DNA of 34,296 nt, from assembly GCA_947457885.1 (NCBI GenBank), contig CANGXU010000021.1, forward strand, positions 1 to 34,296. Reading direction: 5' to 3'. The translations under genes and the position numbers were made by a program. Within the stretch, counting starts at the first letter, position 1; each line of letters opens with the position of its first letter. This document shows, piece after piece, positions 25,994-34,296 of the stretch. The notes under the pieces were generated by a model. It had not been told where the DNA came from. It searched no databases and was given only the letters and a program-made list of their open reading frames with translations. Source of the stretch: Betaproteobacteria bacterium. Lineage in GTDB: Bacteria > Pseudomonadota > Gammaproteobacteria > Burkholderiales > CAIKXV01.

Positions 25994-26011
25994 AAAGCAG
26001 CAGTCATGCCA
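25994..26011 (-). promoter_or_regulatory. sigma-54 (-24/-12) promoter candidate for the cyanate operon
   Basis: On the minus strand TGGCATGACTGCTGCTTT fits TGGCACG-N4-TTGCW with two mismatches, and keeps the invariant GG (26009-26010) and GC (25997-25998) with the required 10 bases between. The start would lie near 25985, giving a leader of about 26 bases with the GGAG before GTG 25959. Nitrogen control by NtrC is suggested. A TGCACC half-site lies further upstream, but no full NtrC site was found. Confidence 0.55.
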
Positions 26012-26141
26012 GCACGCACTTTCCCGGTGCGAAGGCTGCGGACATCGATCATCAGTCCCTGCAACGGTGCACGGAACGCCGCGCATGCACTGGAGTGTGG
26101 CGCCGTCGGGACGCCCCGGGAGGACCCTGCAGGTCAGCGAA

Positions 26142-28229
26142 TCACGGCGCCCGGTGCGAAGCCGGCGTGACAGACAGGTCGTCCGGCAACCCGCGCGCGG
26201 TGAAGAACGTGGACGGTGCCGAGCGCAGGCGGCGGCCGAGGTGCCGCCCGAGCCCAAGCAGTTCGACCCGCGGCGCGATCGCGCGGGCGCGCATCGCCAT
26301 CCACAGGGCAAGCGAGAAGCTCACCAGCAGGTTCACGGTGCCGATCAGCAGCACGCCCAGCAGGCCCCATGCGAATACCTGCCAGGGCAGCGCGAAGCCC
26401 GAACCGGCCAGCGCGTAACCGAGGTTCGCCGACGAGAATGCGATGTGCCGGATGTCGATCGGCAGCCCCAGGATCATGCCCACCGTGCCGGCGGTACCGA
26501 GCATGCAGCCGAACAGGAAGTTCCCGAGGAGGCCGCCGAGGTTGGCTTCCAGGTAGACGCCGACCTTCGACGCACGCGCCGGGCCGGCCAGGCGGCGCAA
26601 CCAGGGCAGCCTCTCGACCCGCTGGCCAAGCCGTGCGTAACCGGCAGTGTTGTCGAAGTAGCCGGTCAGCACGCCCGACAGGAACAGAAACACGCCTGCG
26701 AGTGCCGCATGGGGCAGTGCCCAGCCGGCGATGTCGAGGTCTTGCAGCAGGCGTTCGGCCTTGGCGGCGTCGATCGGCGGCGCTCCGGAGATTGCGACGA
26801 ACACCATCGACAGGAGCAGCGCGACCGGAAAGGCCACGGACACGTTGCCCAGAATGGCCGCGACCTGGGTACGGCCGACCGCCGCGAACAGGTCGACCAC
26901 GCGCTCCAGGCCGGCCGCACGGCGGGCACCGTCGGCATGCAGTTCACCGACATAGCTGGCGATCGTCTGCGCGGTCATGGCCGGCTGTTTGGTGGCCACC
27001 GTCAGGTGCAGCATGTAGATGATGACGAAGCCGAGGCCGTAGATCAGGCTGTAGCCGAGCGCATACCCGATCGGCGCGAGGTCGAGCTTGCCGGCGAAGA
27101 TCTTCAGCAGCGCCATCACGCCGATCAGGGCGCCCGCCCCCATCGCCGCACGCCACATTGCATGGTAGGCGGCGCGTGTCTCCGCGATGTAGTGCTCGCC
27201 CGTCTTCGCCGCATTCTCGGTGACCCGCAGCGCCAGCATGGAGACCCCCACGCCGACATGGCTGCGCAGGCTGCCGCGGCGGCTCTCGGCAGCCAGTGCC
27301 GAGCGAACCAGCCCGCTCCAGCGCTCGACCACTTCAGGCTGGCGCAGGTCGGCTTCTTCGTTCACCACGCCGGCATCGAGCAGGTATCCCAGGTCGCTGA
27401 TCCGGCGCAGGCTCTGCGCACTGCGCCGGATCACGTACGAGAGCCGGACACTCGTACCCCGCGCCGACGCCAGGCGCCGTGCGCGGTCGATCACCGAGCA
27501 GCACTGGTCGACCAGCACCTGCACCTCGGCGCTGTCGAGCGGCTTCACGCCGGGGTCGGCGAGATGCGCGCGAAGCGTGTCGACGTAGCGCTGACTGGCA
27601 CCGGTCAGCCCGCGGAAGCACGCACCATGGTCCTTGAACTCCGGGCCCAGCCGGCCGAACTCCGCCTCCACGTCGATGCCGCCCATCCGATAGGCGAGGA
27701 TCAGCAATGCCTCCAGCATCTGGCCGACGATGCCCCGCGCCATCGCCTCGTCGTCGGCCGCCTCGCGCGCGATCAGATGCCAGAAGCGCCGCGACAGTTC
27801 GGCGGGCAGCGCGGAGAACCAGACCCAGTCGCCGCGACGATGGAACACCTGGCGCAACGCGCTGCGCAGGTCTTCCGGATCAGGGACATCGGGAAGCAGG
27901 CGGTCGGCGACGATACGTCCGAGTTCGGTGAAGAAGCCGGTTCCGGGAAGGATTCCGCTGTCGGCGAAGAATCCGACCAGCCGGCGTGTCGACAGCAGCC
28001 GCAGCACATGGCCGCGCACGTCGGCTGCACGCGCCGGATCGGTCTCGAGCAGTTCGATGACCGCCGTGTATCGGGCCACGCTGCCCTCGATCTCGCGCGC
28101 ATCGCGCGGCCGCACGAAATCGAACAGCGCAGCCAGCGCGCCCGCGGAGTCACCGCCAGCATTCGCGAACGGCGCCAGCGCGGCGGCAGCAGCCGATCGG
28201 CCGTCGGCCAGCGCGCTGGCAGCGCCCAT
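26142..28229 (-). CDS. SpecificRecomb-family (PF10136-type) membrane protein
   Basis: A 695-aa protein of the family labelled 'site-specific recombinase', although it has no recombinase catalytic motif. The N-terminal 340 residues are soluble and helical (LRLLSTRRLVGFFAD, HLIAREAADDEAMARG). The C-terminal half has about six TM helices (MGAGALIGVMALLKIFAG, GLGFVIIYMLHLTV, FPVALLLSMVFVAI and others). Its ATG (28227-28229) shares one base with the stop of the MscS-type gene (TGATG), so the two are translationally coupled. The role is unknown; a membrane function with the channel is more likely than recombination. Confidence 0.88.
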   Translation of the reverse strand: MGAASALADGRSAAAAALAPFANAGGDSAGALAALFDFVRPRDAREIEGSVARYTAVIELLETDPARAADVRGHVLRLLSTRRLVGFFADSGILPGTGFFTELGRIVADRLLPDVPDPEDLRSALRQVFHRRGDWVWFSALPAELSRRFWHLIAREAADDEAMARGIVGQMLEALLILAYRMGGIDVEAEFGRLGPEFKDHGACFRGLTGASQRYVDTLRAHLADPGVKPLDSAEVQVLVDQCCSVIDRARRLASARGTSVRLSYVIRRSAQSLRRISDLGYLLDAGVVNEEADLRQPEVVERWSGLVRSALAAESRRGSLRSHVGVGVSMLALRVTENAAKTGEHYIAETRAAYHAMWRAAMGAGALIGVMALLKIFAGKLDLAPIGYALGYSLIYGLGFVIIYMLHLTVATKQPAMTAQTIASYVGELHADGARRAAGLERVVDLFAAVGRTQVAAILGNVSVAFPVALLLSMVFVAISGAPPIDAAKAERLLQDLDIAGWALPHAALAGVFLFLSGVLTGYFDNTAGYARLGQRVERLPWLRRLAGPARASKVGVYLEANLGGLLGNFLFGCMLGTAGTVGMILGLPIDIRHIAFSSANLGYALAGSGFALPWQVFAWGLLGVLLIGTVNLLVSFSLALWMAMRARAIAPRVELLGLGRHLGRRLRSAPSTFFTARGLPDDLSVTPASHRAP

Positions 28230-29836
28230 CAGGACGCCGCCCGCCCCGTTTCCGCCACCGGCCTGGGTACGAGCTTGGGTTCCGACGGGTCGCTGAAGTA
28301 GTGCGGCGACATGATCTGTACGCCGCGCTCGTTGAACACGTCCAGCAGGTGCTGGTGCAGCGCCGCGAGTACCTCGGCGCGCGGACGCGGCTGGGAGGGC
28401 ACAGCCTGGCAGACCAGCCGGTACTCGACGTAGAAGTCCGACAACGATGTCTGGAAGACCCTCGGCGCCGGCGCTGCAAGTACGCCAGAGGTGCGCTGCG
28501 CGGCTTCGAGCATCATCGACTCGACCTCGCGCCACGGCGTATCGTAGCCGATCGTGAGGGTCGTATCGATGATGTAGCCCTTGCCCTGCACCGACCGCGA
28601 ATAGTTCTTCGTGACGGTGGTCAGCAGCAGGGCGTTGGGCATCGTGATCTCCTCGCCCATGCCGGTCCGTATGCGCGTGGTGAACGTACCCAGTTCGGTG
28701 ACCGTGCCTTCATGGTCTGCCACGCGAACGTACTCTCCCACGCGCAGCGTGCGCGAATACATGAGGATCAGGCCGCTCGCGCCCTGGCTGACCAGGCTCG
28801 CGCCACCGACGGTCAGCATCAGGCCGATCAGCACCGACATGCCCTTGAAGGCCTCGCTATCCGCGCCCGGCAGGTAGGGATAGGCCATCACCACCGCGAA
28901 CAGCCACACGCCGATGGTGAACAGCATGCGCGTCGGCCGTACCGTATCGGCATCGAGCCAGCCGAGTGCCCCGCCATGCTCGCTGGCGCGGTCGAACAGA
29001 GGCAGAGCAAGGCCGATCGCCCCGCGTGCCAGCATGAAGATCAGCACCGCGACCAGCAGGTCGGGCAGCGCCCCGAGGACCCCGGTGCCGATGCTGTATG
29101 CCACGCCCAGCAGGTAGGCCTGCAACTGCTCGCCCCAAGGCCGTGTATACGGAAAGCGCTCGAGCACGAAGCTCAGCCACTGATAGCCGAACAGCAGCAG
29201 CAGCAGCCATACCGTGAGCGTGATCGACGCACTGGCGAGTTCGATCAGCTTCCCGGGTTGCAGCAACTGTGCATCGCCGATGCGCAGCCTGTCCGCGCGC
29301 TCCATGATCAGCGCACGTGCGCGGGCCCCGAGCACGCGCCGGACCCGCAACACGGCGGCTGCGAGCAGCGCCAGCGCAACGGTCGCGGCCAGTGCCATCG
29401 CGAGGCCGCGCAGCAGCAGCGAGCGGTTGTTTCCTTCGCGTGTCTCGGCGGAGACCTGCCGGAGCGCTTCGACCGTGCGCGCGCTCGCGCTCTCCAGCGT
29501 TTCCCCGCGCAGGCGATCGGCGTCCTCCGGCAACAGGATCATCGCGAACCCGCCATCGATCCGAATCACCGTTCCCTGCGGTTCGGGATGGGTGGTGATC
29601 TCGCCCGGCCCGCCACGCGCGAGCAACTCGGAAATGACCTGCCGGGCGCGGCGGGCACGGTCGTCAGGCGGCGCGCCGAGGAAGGGCGCACGGTAGACCG
29701 CGACAGTGCGGTTGAACACGACCACCGGCGCTTCGCGAACGGCGGCCATCGGCGCCGCTGGCTCGGCGGCCAGTGTCGGCAGCGCCGCAGAGAGCAGGCT
29801 GATCAGCAACAGAAACGCGAAAGTCAGTGCGGCCAT
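28229..29836 (-). CDS. MscS-family mechanosensitive ion channel
   Basis: A 535-aa inner-membrane channel, larger than E. coli MscS (286). Residues about 1-24 form a signal peptide (MAALTFAFLLLISLLSAALPTLAA), then a periplasmic domain to about 140, five or so TM helices (first at about 145-165), and the MscS pore/beta domain. The TM3-like pore helix, rich in Gly/Ala/Ser (GLMLTVGGASLVSQGASGLIL), is followed by the EGTVTELGTFTTRIRT beta domain and NALLLT loop, which are conserved MscS features. The ATG at 29836 has a weak ribosome site. Its stop overlaps the start of the SpecificRecomb gene. It is 35 bases from the tRNA-Glu gene end. Confidence 0.92.
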   Translation of the reverse strand: MAALTFAFLLLISLLSAALPTLAAEPAAPMAAVREAPVVVFNRTVAVYRAPFLGAPPDDRARRARQVISELLARGGPGEITTHPEPQGTVIRIDGGFAMILLPEDADRLRGETLESASARTVEALRQVSAETREGNNRSLLLRGLAMALAATVALALLAAAVLRVRRVLGARARALIMERADRLRIGDAQLLQPGKLIELASASITLTVWLLLLLFGYQWLSFVLERFPYTRPWGEQLQAYLLGVAYSIGTGVLGALPDLLVAVLIFMLARGAIGLALPLFDRASEHGGALGWLDADTVRPTRMLFTIGVWLFAVVMAYPYLPGADSEAFKGMSVLIGLMLTVGGASLVSQGASGLILMYSRTLRVGEYVRVADHEGTVTELGTFTTRIRTGMGEEITMPNALLLTTVTKNYSRSVQGKGYIIDTTLTIGYDTPWREVESMMLEAAQRTSGVLAAPAPRVFQTSLSDFYVEYRLVCQAVPSQPRPRAEVLAALHQHLLDVFNERGVQIMSPHYFSDPSEPKLVPRPVAETGRAAS

Positions 29837-29857
29837 GTCGGTATCCGGAACGCAAAC

Positions 29858-29878
29858 GACGCCAGCAGGCTTGGCGTC
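29858..29878 (-). terminator. hairpin at the tRNA-Glu 3' end, weak terminator candidate
   Basis: GACGCCA (29872-29878) and TGGCGTC (29858-29864) on the minus strand form a perfect 7-bp stem with a 7-base loop, followed by GTTTGCG. The upstream arm is the tRNA 3' end including CCA, so it would compete with the acceptor stem. Confidence 0.35.
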
Positions 29879-29947
29879 CCCAGGGGGATTCGAACCCCCG
29901 TTACCGCCGTGAAAGGGCGATGTCCTAGGCCTCTAGACGATGGGGAC
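29872..29947 (-). tRNA. tRNA-Glu (TTC)
   Basis: A 76-nt cloverleaf with CCA encoded, anticodon loop CTTTCAC (anticodon TTC), T-loop TTCGAAT and a perfect GTCCCCA/TGGGGAC acceptor stem. It is downstream of tRNA-Ala in one transcript from the promoter at 30113-30142. The synthetase GltX that charges it is encoded 1.6 kb away. Confidence 0.97.
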
Positions 29948-30021
29948 GAGGCGTGGTGCGGACTTTACGGAATGAAACGACTGCTGCTGCGGGTGAATCT
30001 GCGGATACGTCTACGGATGAT

Positions 30022-30097
<76 letters not shown>

Positions 30098-30112
30098 ACA
30101 CGAGAGGCGCGA

Positions 30113-30142
30113 ATTATACGCAGGCCTTCGCCCGCATGTAAA
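30113..30142 (-). promoter_or_regulatory. promoter of the tRNA-Ala/tRNA-Glu unit
   Basis: Minus-strand TTTACA (30137-30142), an 18-base spacer and a perfect TATAAT (30113-30118), ending 15 bases before the tRNA-Ala 5' end, with a GC-rich stretch after the -10 (TCGCGCC). Confidence 0.8.
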
Positions 30143-30204
30143 CACGCAAACGGTTGAATGTTAGATTGTGCGGCTTCCCCGCCATCCCCCACGGACGCTC
30201 TCCC

Positions 30205-31521
30205 ATGCCGACAGCCCCCGCCAGCGCCCTGCCCCCGGTTGCAGCCCGTTTCGCCGATGCCACCCGCGCCGCGATGCCGGTCGCACACGGGCTGTTCGAA
30301 ACCATCGGCGCCGAGACCGGCGACGGCGTCGGTATGGCGCGCGAACCCTACAGCGCGAACGAGCAGAAGGCCTCGGACCTGCTCGAGACGAAGGCCCGCG
30401 AGCTATGCCTCGAGATATCGAAGGATCCGTTCGGCAACCTCTACATGACCCTGCCCGGAGCCGACCGCAGTGCCCCGGGCTGGATCACCGGCTCGCACAT
30501 CGACTCGGTGCCCAGCGGCGGCAACTTCGATGGCCTCGCGGGCGTGGTCGCCGGCCTCACTGCAGTAGCGGCGCTGCGCGCGGCCGGCATCGTACCGACC
30601 ACAGACGTCACGGTGATGGGCGTACGCGCCGAGGAGGCGAGCGCCTGGTACGCGGGCGCGCACGGAGGCCATATCGGCAGCCGGTCGGCGCTGGGCATCC
30701 TGCCGCCGGCGGAACTCGACTCGGCGATCAACACCCGCAGCGGCCGCCCGCTGCGCGCGCACATGGCGGACGCGGGCTTCTCACCGGAGCGCGTCGCGCT
30801 CGGCCACGGCACGCTCGACCTCTCGCGCTACCGTGGCTGGCTGGAACTGCATATCGAACAGGGGCCGGTGCTGGAGCGGCTCGGCCTGCCGGTGGGCGTG
30901 GTCACGGCGATCCGCGGTTCTGCCCGCGCGCGCAGCTGCCGCTGCACCGGCGCCTACACCCACTCGGGCGCGGTGCCCCATGAATACCGCAGCGATGCGG
31001 TGCTGGCCACCGTCGAACTCGTGCACCTGATCGAGCAGGAGGCGACGCGCGTGCGCGCCTCGGGTGGCGACCTCACCTGTACGGTGGGCAAGCTGTTCAC
31101 CGACGCCGAGCTGCATTCGATCACCAAGGTGCCGGGACAGGTCGATTTCTGCCTCGAGTACCGCAGCCAGGAGCGTGCGGTACTCGACCACATGGCCGAC
31201 TTCGCGCGCAGCCAGGCCGCCCGCATCGCGGCCGAGCGGCGGGTCGCATTCGAGCTGGGCAGCTTTTCTCCGCAGGACCCGGCCACGATGGACCCGGACT
31301 TCCGCGCCGCGCTCAGCCAGGGCGCGGCCGCGCTGGGCATCCCGGTGATGGACATCCCGAGCGGCGCCGGCCACGACGCACAGGACTTCGTGCACGCCGG
31401 CCTGCCGGCGGCGATGGTCTTCGTGCGCAACGCGAACGGCAGCCACAACGCGAAAGAGGCGATGGACTACGCCGACTTCGAACTGGGCACCCGCCTGCTC
31501 GCCTGGATGATGGCGCAGTAG
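30205..31521 (+). CDS. M20-family N-carbamoyl-amino-acid hydrolase / ureidohydrolase-like protein
   Basis: A 438-aa Zn-dependent hydrolase of the carbamoylase/allantoate amidohydrolase group, which cleaves the N-carbamoyl group of ring-opened hydantoins or ureides. Ligand residues seen are His98 (GSHIDSVPSGGNFDG), Asp109, Glu144 (RAEEAS), His216 (WLELHIEQG) and His414 (GSHNAKEA). The usual EEG is replaced by EEA, and the GSR motif (158-160) is kept. It is cytoplasmic, with a dimerisation domain at about 225-345. The ATG at 30205 was chosen; a TTG at 30154 would add 17 residues. No good ribosome site is seen. It sits between the tRNAs and gltX, an accessory gene in a housekeeping area. Confidence 0.88.
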   Translation: MPTAPASALPPVAARFADATRAAMPVAHGLFETIGAETGDGVGMAREPYSANEQKASDLLETKARELCLEISKDPFGNLYMTLPGADRSAPGWITGSHIDSVPSGGNFDGLAGVVAGLTAVAALRAAGIVPTTDVTVMGVRAEEASAWYAGAHGGHIGSRSALGILPPAELDSAINTRSGRPLRAHMADAGFSPERVALGHGTLDLSRYRGWLELHIEQGPVLERLGLPVGVVTAIRGSARARSCRCTGAYTHSGAVPHEYRSDAVLATVELVHLIEQEATRVRASGGDLTCTVGKLFTDAELHSITKVPGQVDFCLEYRSQERAVLDHMADFARSQAARIAAERRVAFELGSFSPQDPATMDPDFRAALSQGAAALGIPVMDIPSGAGHDAQDFVHAGLPAAMVFVRNANGSHNAKEAMDYADFELGTRLLAWMMAQ

Positions 31522-31581
31522 GGCCGCGCACCAGCGGAGCTGGCGCCGTGCGGCCTCACAGCGAGACCGAGGCGGTCCCGC

Positions 31582-32967
31582 TCAGGACAGGTAGCACTCC
31601 AGCCGCCCCAGCACCCGCTCGCGGGGCGACAGGGCGATCACCGCATCGAGCGATGGCGTCTGCCCGGTGCCGGCGACGATCGCGCGCAGCGGCATCATCA
31701 GCTGCGGCAGCTTGAGTGAATGCTTCGCCGCGCTGCGCTTGACCAGCGCGCCGATTTCCTCGCGCGTCCATGCGAGTGTCGCCAGCTCGTTCGCCAGTTC
31801 GCGCAGCGGCCCGCGCACCGCGTCGGTGACATGCTGGGCCAGCAGCTCCGGCGTGGGTTCGGCCGGCGCGTAGAGCAGCCGCGCGCCATCGGCCAGCTCG
31901 ACCAGCGTGCGCGCGCGGTCCTTGAACAGCTTCACCGCTTCCAGCGGCAACGGCCCGTCGACCAGCGACACCCCGGCCGCTTCAAGCCGCTGCGCGACCT
32001 CCCGGCCCAGCCGCGTATCGTCGGCAACCTTGATGTACTCGTGGTTCATCCAGCCGAGCTTTTCGGGGTTGAACTGCGCCGGCGAGCGGCTGATATGGCG
32101 CAGGTCGAACCACTCGACCAGTTGGCTGGCACTGAACACCTCGTCGTCGCCATGCGACCAGCCCAGCCGCGCGAGGTAATTGACCAGCGCCTCGGGCAGA
32201 TAGCCCTCTTCGTGGTACTGCATCACGCTGACCGCACCATGCCGCTTCGACAACCGCTCGCCATCGGCGCCGAGGATCATCGGCACATGTGCGAACTGCG
32301 GCAGGCTCGCGCCCAGCGCGCGATAGACGTTGATCTGGCGCGGCGTGTTGTTCACGTGGTCGTCGCCGCGGATCACGTGCGTGATGTTCATGTCGAGATC
32401 GTCGACCACCACCCCGAAGTTGTAGGTCGGCACGCCATCGGCGCGCAGGATCACGAAATCGTCGAGCTCGGCGTTGGCGAACGAGATCGGCCCCTTGACC
32501 AGGTCGTTGAACACCACCTCGCCGCCGATCGGGTTCTTCAGCCGCACCACCGGCGGCACGCCTGGCGGCGGCGTACGCGTCGAATCGCGCCAGCGGCCGT
32601 CGTAGCGTGGCTTCTCGCCGCGCGCGCGCTGCGCCTCGCGCATCTCGTCCAGTTCCTGCTTCGTCGCGTAGCAGTGGTACGCATGGCCTTCGCGGATCAT
32701 CCGCTCGGCGATCTCCTGGTAGCGCGCGAGGCGCTGCATCTGGAATTCCGGGCCCTCGTCCCAGTCGATGCCGAGCCACGACAGCCCGTCGAGGATGGCC
32801 TGCACCGAGGCCTGGGTAGAGCGCTCGAGGTCGGTGTCCTCGATGCGCAGCACGAACCTGCCGCCATGCTTGCGTGCATAGGCCCAGGAGAACAGCGCGG
32901 TGCGCGCACCGCCGATATGAAGATAGCCGGTCGGGCTGGGAGCGAAACGAGTACGGATCGTGGACAT
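31582..32967 (-). CDS. gltX: glutamyl-tRNA synthetase
   Basis: Charges tRNA-Glu with glutamate in the cytoplasm (class I). The 461-aa length is close to the family (E. coli 471). The ATP motif [11 protein letters not shown] (11-20, HIGH type) and the second motif RLSKRHG (238-244, KMSKS type) are clear. The four-Cys zinc site of E. coli is not kept: only Cys99 is present in the 95-130 region, as in many bacterial GltX. The ATG at 32967 was chosen by family start ([12 protein letters not shown]); the 41 extra residues upstream are Pro/Arg-rich and not plausible. Its cognate tRNA-Glu lies nearby at 29.9 kb. Confidence 0.96.
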   Translation of the reverse strand: MSTIRTRFAPSPTGYLHIGGARTALFSWAYARKHGGRFVLRIEDTDLERSTQASVQAILDGLSWLGIDWDEGPEFQMQRLARYQEIAERMIREGHAYHCYATKQELDEMREAQRARGEKPRYDGRWRDSTRTPPPGVPPVVRLKNPIGGEVVFNDLVKGPISFANAELDDFVILRADGVPTYNFGVVVDDLDMNITHVIRGDDHVNNTPRQINVYRALGASLPQFAHVPMILGADGERLSKRHGAVSVMQYHEEGYLPEALVNYLARLGWSHGDDEVFSASQLVEWFDLRHISRSPAQFNPEKLGWMNHEYIKVADDTRLGREVAQRLEAAGVSLVDGPLPLEAVKLFKDRARTLVELADGARLLYAPAEPTPELLAQHVTDAVRGPLRELANELATLAWTREEIGALVKRSAAKHSLKLPQLMMPLRAIVAGTGQTPSLDAVIALSPRERVLGRLECYLS

Positions 32968-33110
32968 GTCGACTCTGGCGAAGAAGGCGGAACAGCGCTC
33001 GGGGTTGACGGCCGGGCGGCCTGGCGGCCGGGCGCGACCGGGCATACGGGAGCGGCGGCAGACGGCAGCGACAAAATGCGCGCACCTCACGACACCACAG
33101 CCTGCCGCGC

Positions 33111-33116
33111 TTTATA
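33111..33116 (-). promoter_or_regulatory. possible -10 of gltX
   Basis: Minus-strand TATAAA about 144 bases before the gltX ATG, in an otherwise GC-rich gap; no good -35 is found. Confidence 0.25.
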
Positions 33117-33173
33117 CCCCAACCGCTGCGCGACCAGCCACCGCGCCAACCGATGCAGCCAGCGCCCCCCAGC

Positions 33174-33238
33174 CGGGCGAAGCCCGAGGCGAGGCGCCGG
33201 GAGTCCGCCCGAGGCAGCCGGGCCCGCCCTGGCCCGGC
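33174..33238 (-). terminator. two GC-rich hairpins after the Bug receptor gene
   Basis: GCCGGGCC-CGCCCT-GGCCCGGC (33217-33238, 8-bp arms) lies 24 bases after the receptor stop, and CGGGC-GAA-GCCCG (33174-33186) follows. Neither is followed by a T-tract, so they may be Rho-assisted ends or mRNA stabilisers. No small gene is seen in this gap. Confidence 0.4.
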
Positions 33239-33262
33239 CCTCGCCGGCGGGGAACGAGAGGC

Positions 33263-34282
33263 TCAGTCCAGCCGCACCTTCGCGGTATCGATCACCTTCT
33301 TCCAGCGCGCGTGCTCGGTACGGACATGGGCGGCAAACTGGGCGGACGTGCTGCCCACCGCCTCGGCGCCCTGCGATGCGAAGAACTCCTGCAGCTTCGG
33401 CGTACGCAGCGCGGCCACCGCGTCGGCGTTGGTGCGCTTGACCACCTCGGGCGGCACGCCGGCGGGCGCCCACATGCCCAGCCACACCATCACCTCGAGG
33501 TCGGGGAAGCCCTGCTCGGCAGCGGTGGGGACATCGGGCAGCGAGGGCGAGCGGCGCGGGCCAGCCAGCGCGATCGCCCGCAACTTGCCGGACTTCACGT
33601 GCGGCAGCGCGGTGAGCAGCGTGTCGAACATGAAGGAGATGTGGCCGCCGAGGAGATCATTGGTGGCCAGCGCCGAGCCCTTGTAGGGCACATGCTGCAG
33701 CCGAATGCCGGACCCGGCCTGCAGCAGCTCGCCCGCGAGATGGTTGTTCGCCCCGCTGCCGTTGGAGCCGTAGGTGAGTTCGTTCGGGCGCTTGCGCGCG
33801 AGTGCCACGAGTTCGCGCAGGTTGCGCACCGGCAGCGCGGTGTTCACCACCAGCACGTTGGGCGTGGTGGCCACCTCGGTGATCGGCACGAAATCCTTCA
33901 GCGGGTCGTAGGCGAGCTTGGGGTAGAGATGCGGCGCGATCGCGTGGGTGCTGACCGAGCCGGTCATCAGCGTGTAGCCGTCGGCGGGCGCGCGCGCGGC
34001 GACTTCGGTGCCCAACGTGCCCCCGGCCCCGGGACGGTTCTCGATCACCACCGGCTGGCCCCACGCGTCGGACAGGCGCTGCGACACCTGTCGCGCGGCA
34101 ATGTCGGTGGCCCCCGCCGCGGGGAACGGCACGATCATGCGTACCGGCTTGGCGGGCCAGGCCTGCGACAACGCATCACCCGCGCCGAGCACGGACACCA
34201 CAGCCACGGCCAGGGCCACGGGAAGGAACGCACCCCGCGCGCGCGCGCGGCGGGCAGGCAGACGATGTCGGAAAGGCTTCAC
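33263..34282 (-). CDS. Bug/TctC-family periplasmic solute-binding receptor 3
   Basis: A 339-aa secreted receptor, complete at the window edge. GTG 34282 is used with GGAG 6 bases upstream. A basic n-region and hydrophobic helix (about 18-35) lead to cleavage near 38-41. Family motifs are RMIVPFPAAGATD, ENRPGAGGTLG, VPYKGSALATND and SLPDVPTAAEQG. The first loop, PAAGATD, differs from the PGG of receptor 1. No tctAB is seen. gltX follows 295 bases downstream on the same strand, and may not be related in function. Confidence 0.92.
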   Translation of the reverse strand: MKPFRHRLPARRARARGAFLPVALAVAVVSVLGAGDALSQAWPAKPVRMIVPFPAAGATDIAARQVSQRLSDAWGQPVVIENRPGAGGTLGTEVAARAPADGYTLMTGSVSTHAIAPHLYPKLAYDPLKDFVPITEVATTPNVLVVNTALPVRNLRELVALARKRPNELTYGSNGSGANNHLAGELLQAGSGIRLQHVPYKGSALATNDLLGGHISFMFDTLLTALPHVKSGKLRAIALAGPRRSPSLPDVPTAAEQGFPDLEVMVWLGMWAPAGVPPEVVKRTNADAVAALRTPKLQEFFASQGAEAVGSTSAQFAAHVRTEHARWKKVIDTAKVRLD

Positions 34283-34296
34283 GGCAGGCTCCGCAG

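Noticed and set aside
25960..26007. ATG 26007 as start of the cyanate receptor
   Set aside because: It lies inside the sigma-54-like site and lacks a ribosome site, while GTG 25959 has GGAG at good spacing and a family-like N-terminus.
26142..28229. Site-specific recombinase implying a mobile element
   Set aside because: The protein has a helical half and a membrane half with no recombinase catalytic residues, and no terminal repeats or partner genes were seen.
25821..28301. 826-codon open frame on the plus strand
   Set aside because: It is antisense to the binding-protein and SpecificRecomb genes, has His/Arg/Gln-rich composition with no domain, and arises from GC-rich codon bias.

Overview
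This is a GC-rich chromosomal window that looks like a Burkholderiales-type betaproteobacterium. The evidence is three periplasmic Bug/TctC-type solute receptors, a SpecificRecomb-family membrane protein (a mainly betaproteobacterial family), the tRNA-Ala/tRNA-Glu/gltX neighbourhood, and an rRNA leader of the type I associate with Burkholderiales. I cannot name a genus. No phage, insertion sequence, integrase or CRISPR array was seen.

Layout. The left edge (1-311) is the promoter and antitermination leader of an rRNA operon read leftwards, with 16S lying outside the window. Then, all on the minus strand, come a PuuE-like deacetylase and a Bug receptor (439-2380), initiator tRNA-fMet with its own promoter and terminator (2505-2667), and the housekeeping run yciO-trpS-scpA-scpB (6522-2670). 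From 6.7 to 13.2 kb is a C-N/carbonyl catabolic island: uspA overlapping a D-hydantoinase/dihydropyrimidinase gene, mscL, two convergent overlapping hydantoin-racemase paralogues, and a minus-strand set of aldehyde dehydrogenase, D-2-hydroxyacid dehydrogenase and racemase. From 13.2 to 17.4 kb are an exported glutathione peroxidase, an unrecognised lipoprotein/helical-protein pair, a rhodanese, a TetR regulator and a decayed coding fragment. From 17.4 to 22.2 kb, a creatinase-like M24 protein lies divergent from a second Bug receptor, followed by uup and a small DUF4149-like membrane protein.

From 22.2 to 26.0 kb is a four-gene cyanate operon read leftwards: a Tat-exported NrtA/CynA-type binding protein, a permease, an ATPase and cyanase (cynS). 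A good sigma-54 -24/-12 match lies just upstream. From 26.1 to 29.8 kb a SpecificRecomb membrane protein is translationally coupled to an MscS-type channel. Next come tRNA-Glu(TTC) and tRNA-Ala(GGC) with a strong promoter, an M20 amidase/carbamoylase-like hydrolase, gltX, and a third Bug receptor that is complete at the right edge.

How the genes work together. Many accessory genes act on cyclic ureides, carbamoyl compounds or cyanate, and the Bug receptors suggest scavenging of small organic acids or amides. This theme is an inference from families, not demonstrated. Standing out are the racemase pair with missing catalytic cysteines, the metal-ligand-free M24 protein, the sigma-54-like cyanate promoter, the long pre-Tat cysteine/histidine segment of the cyanate receptor, and the unrecognised lipoprotein pair. 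No clearly new multi-gene system could be proven from sequence alone.
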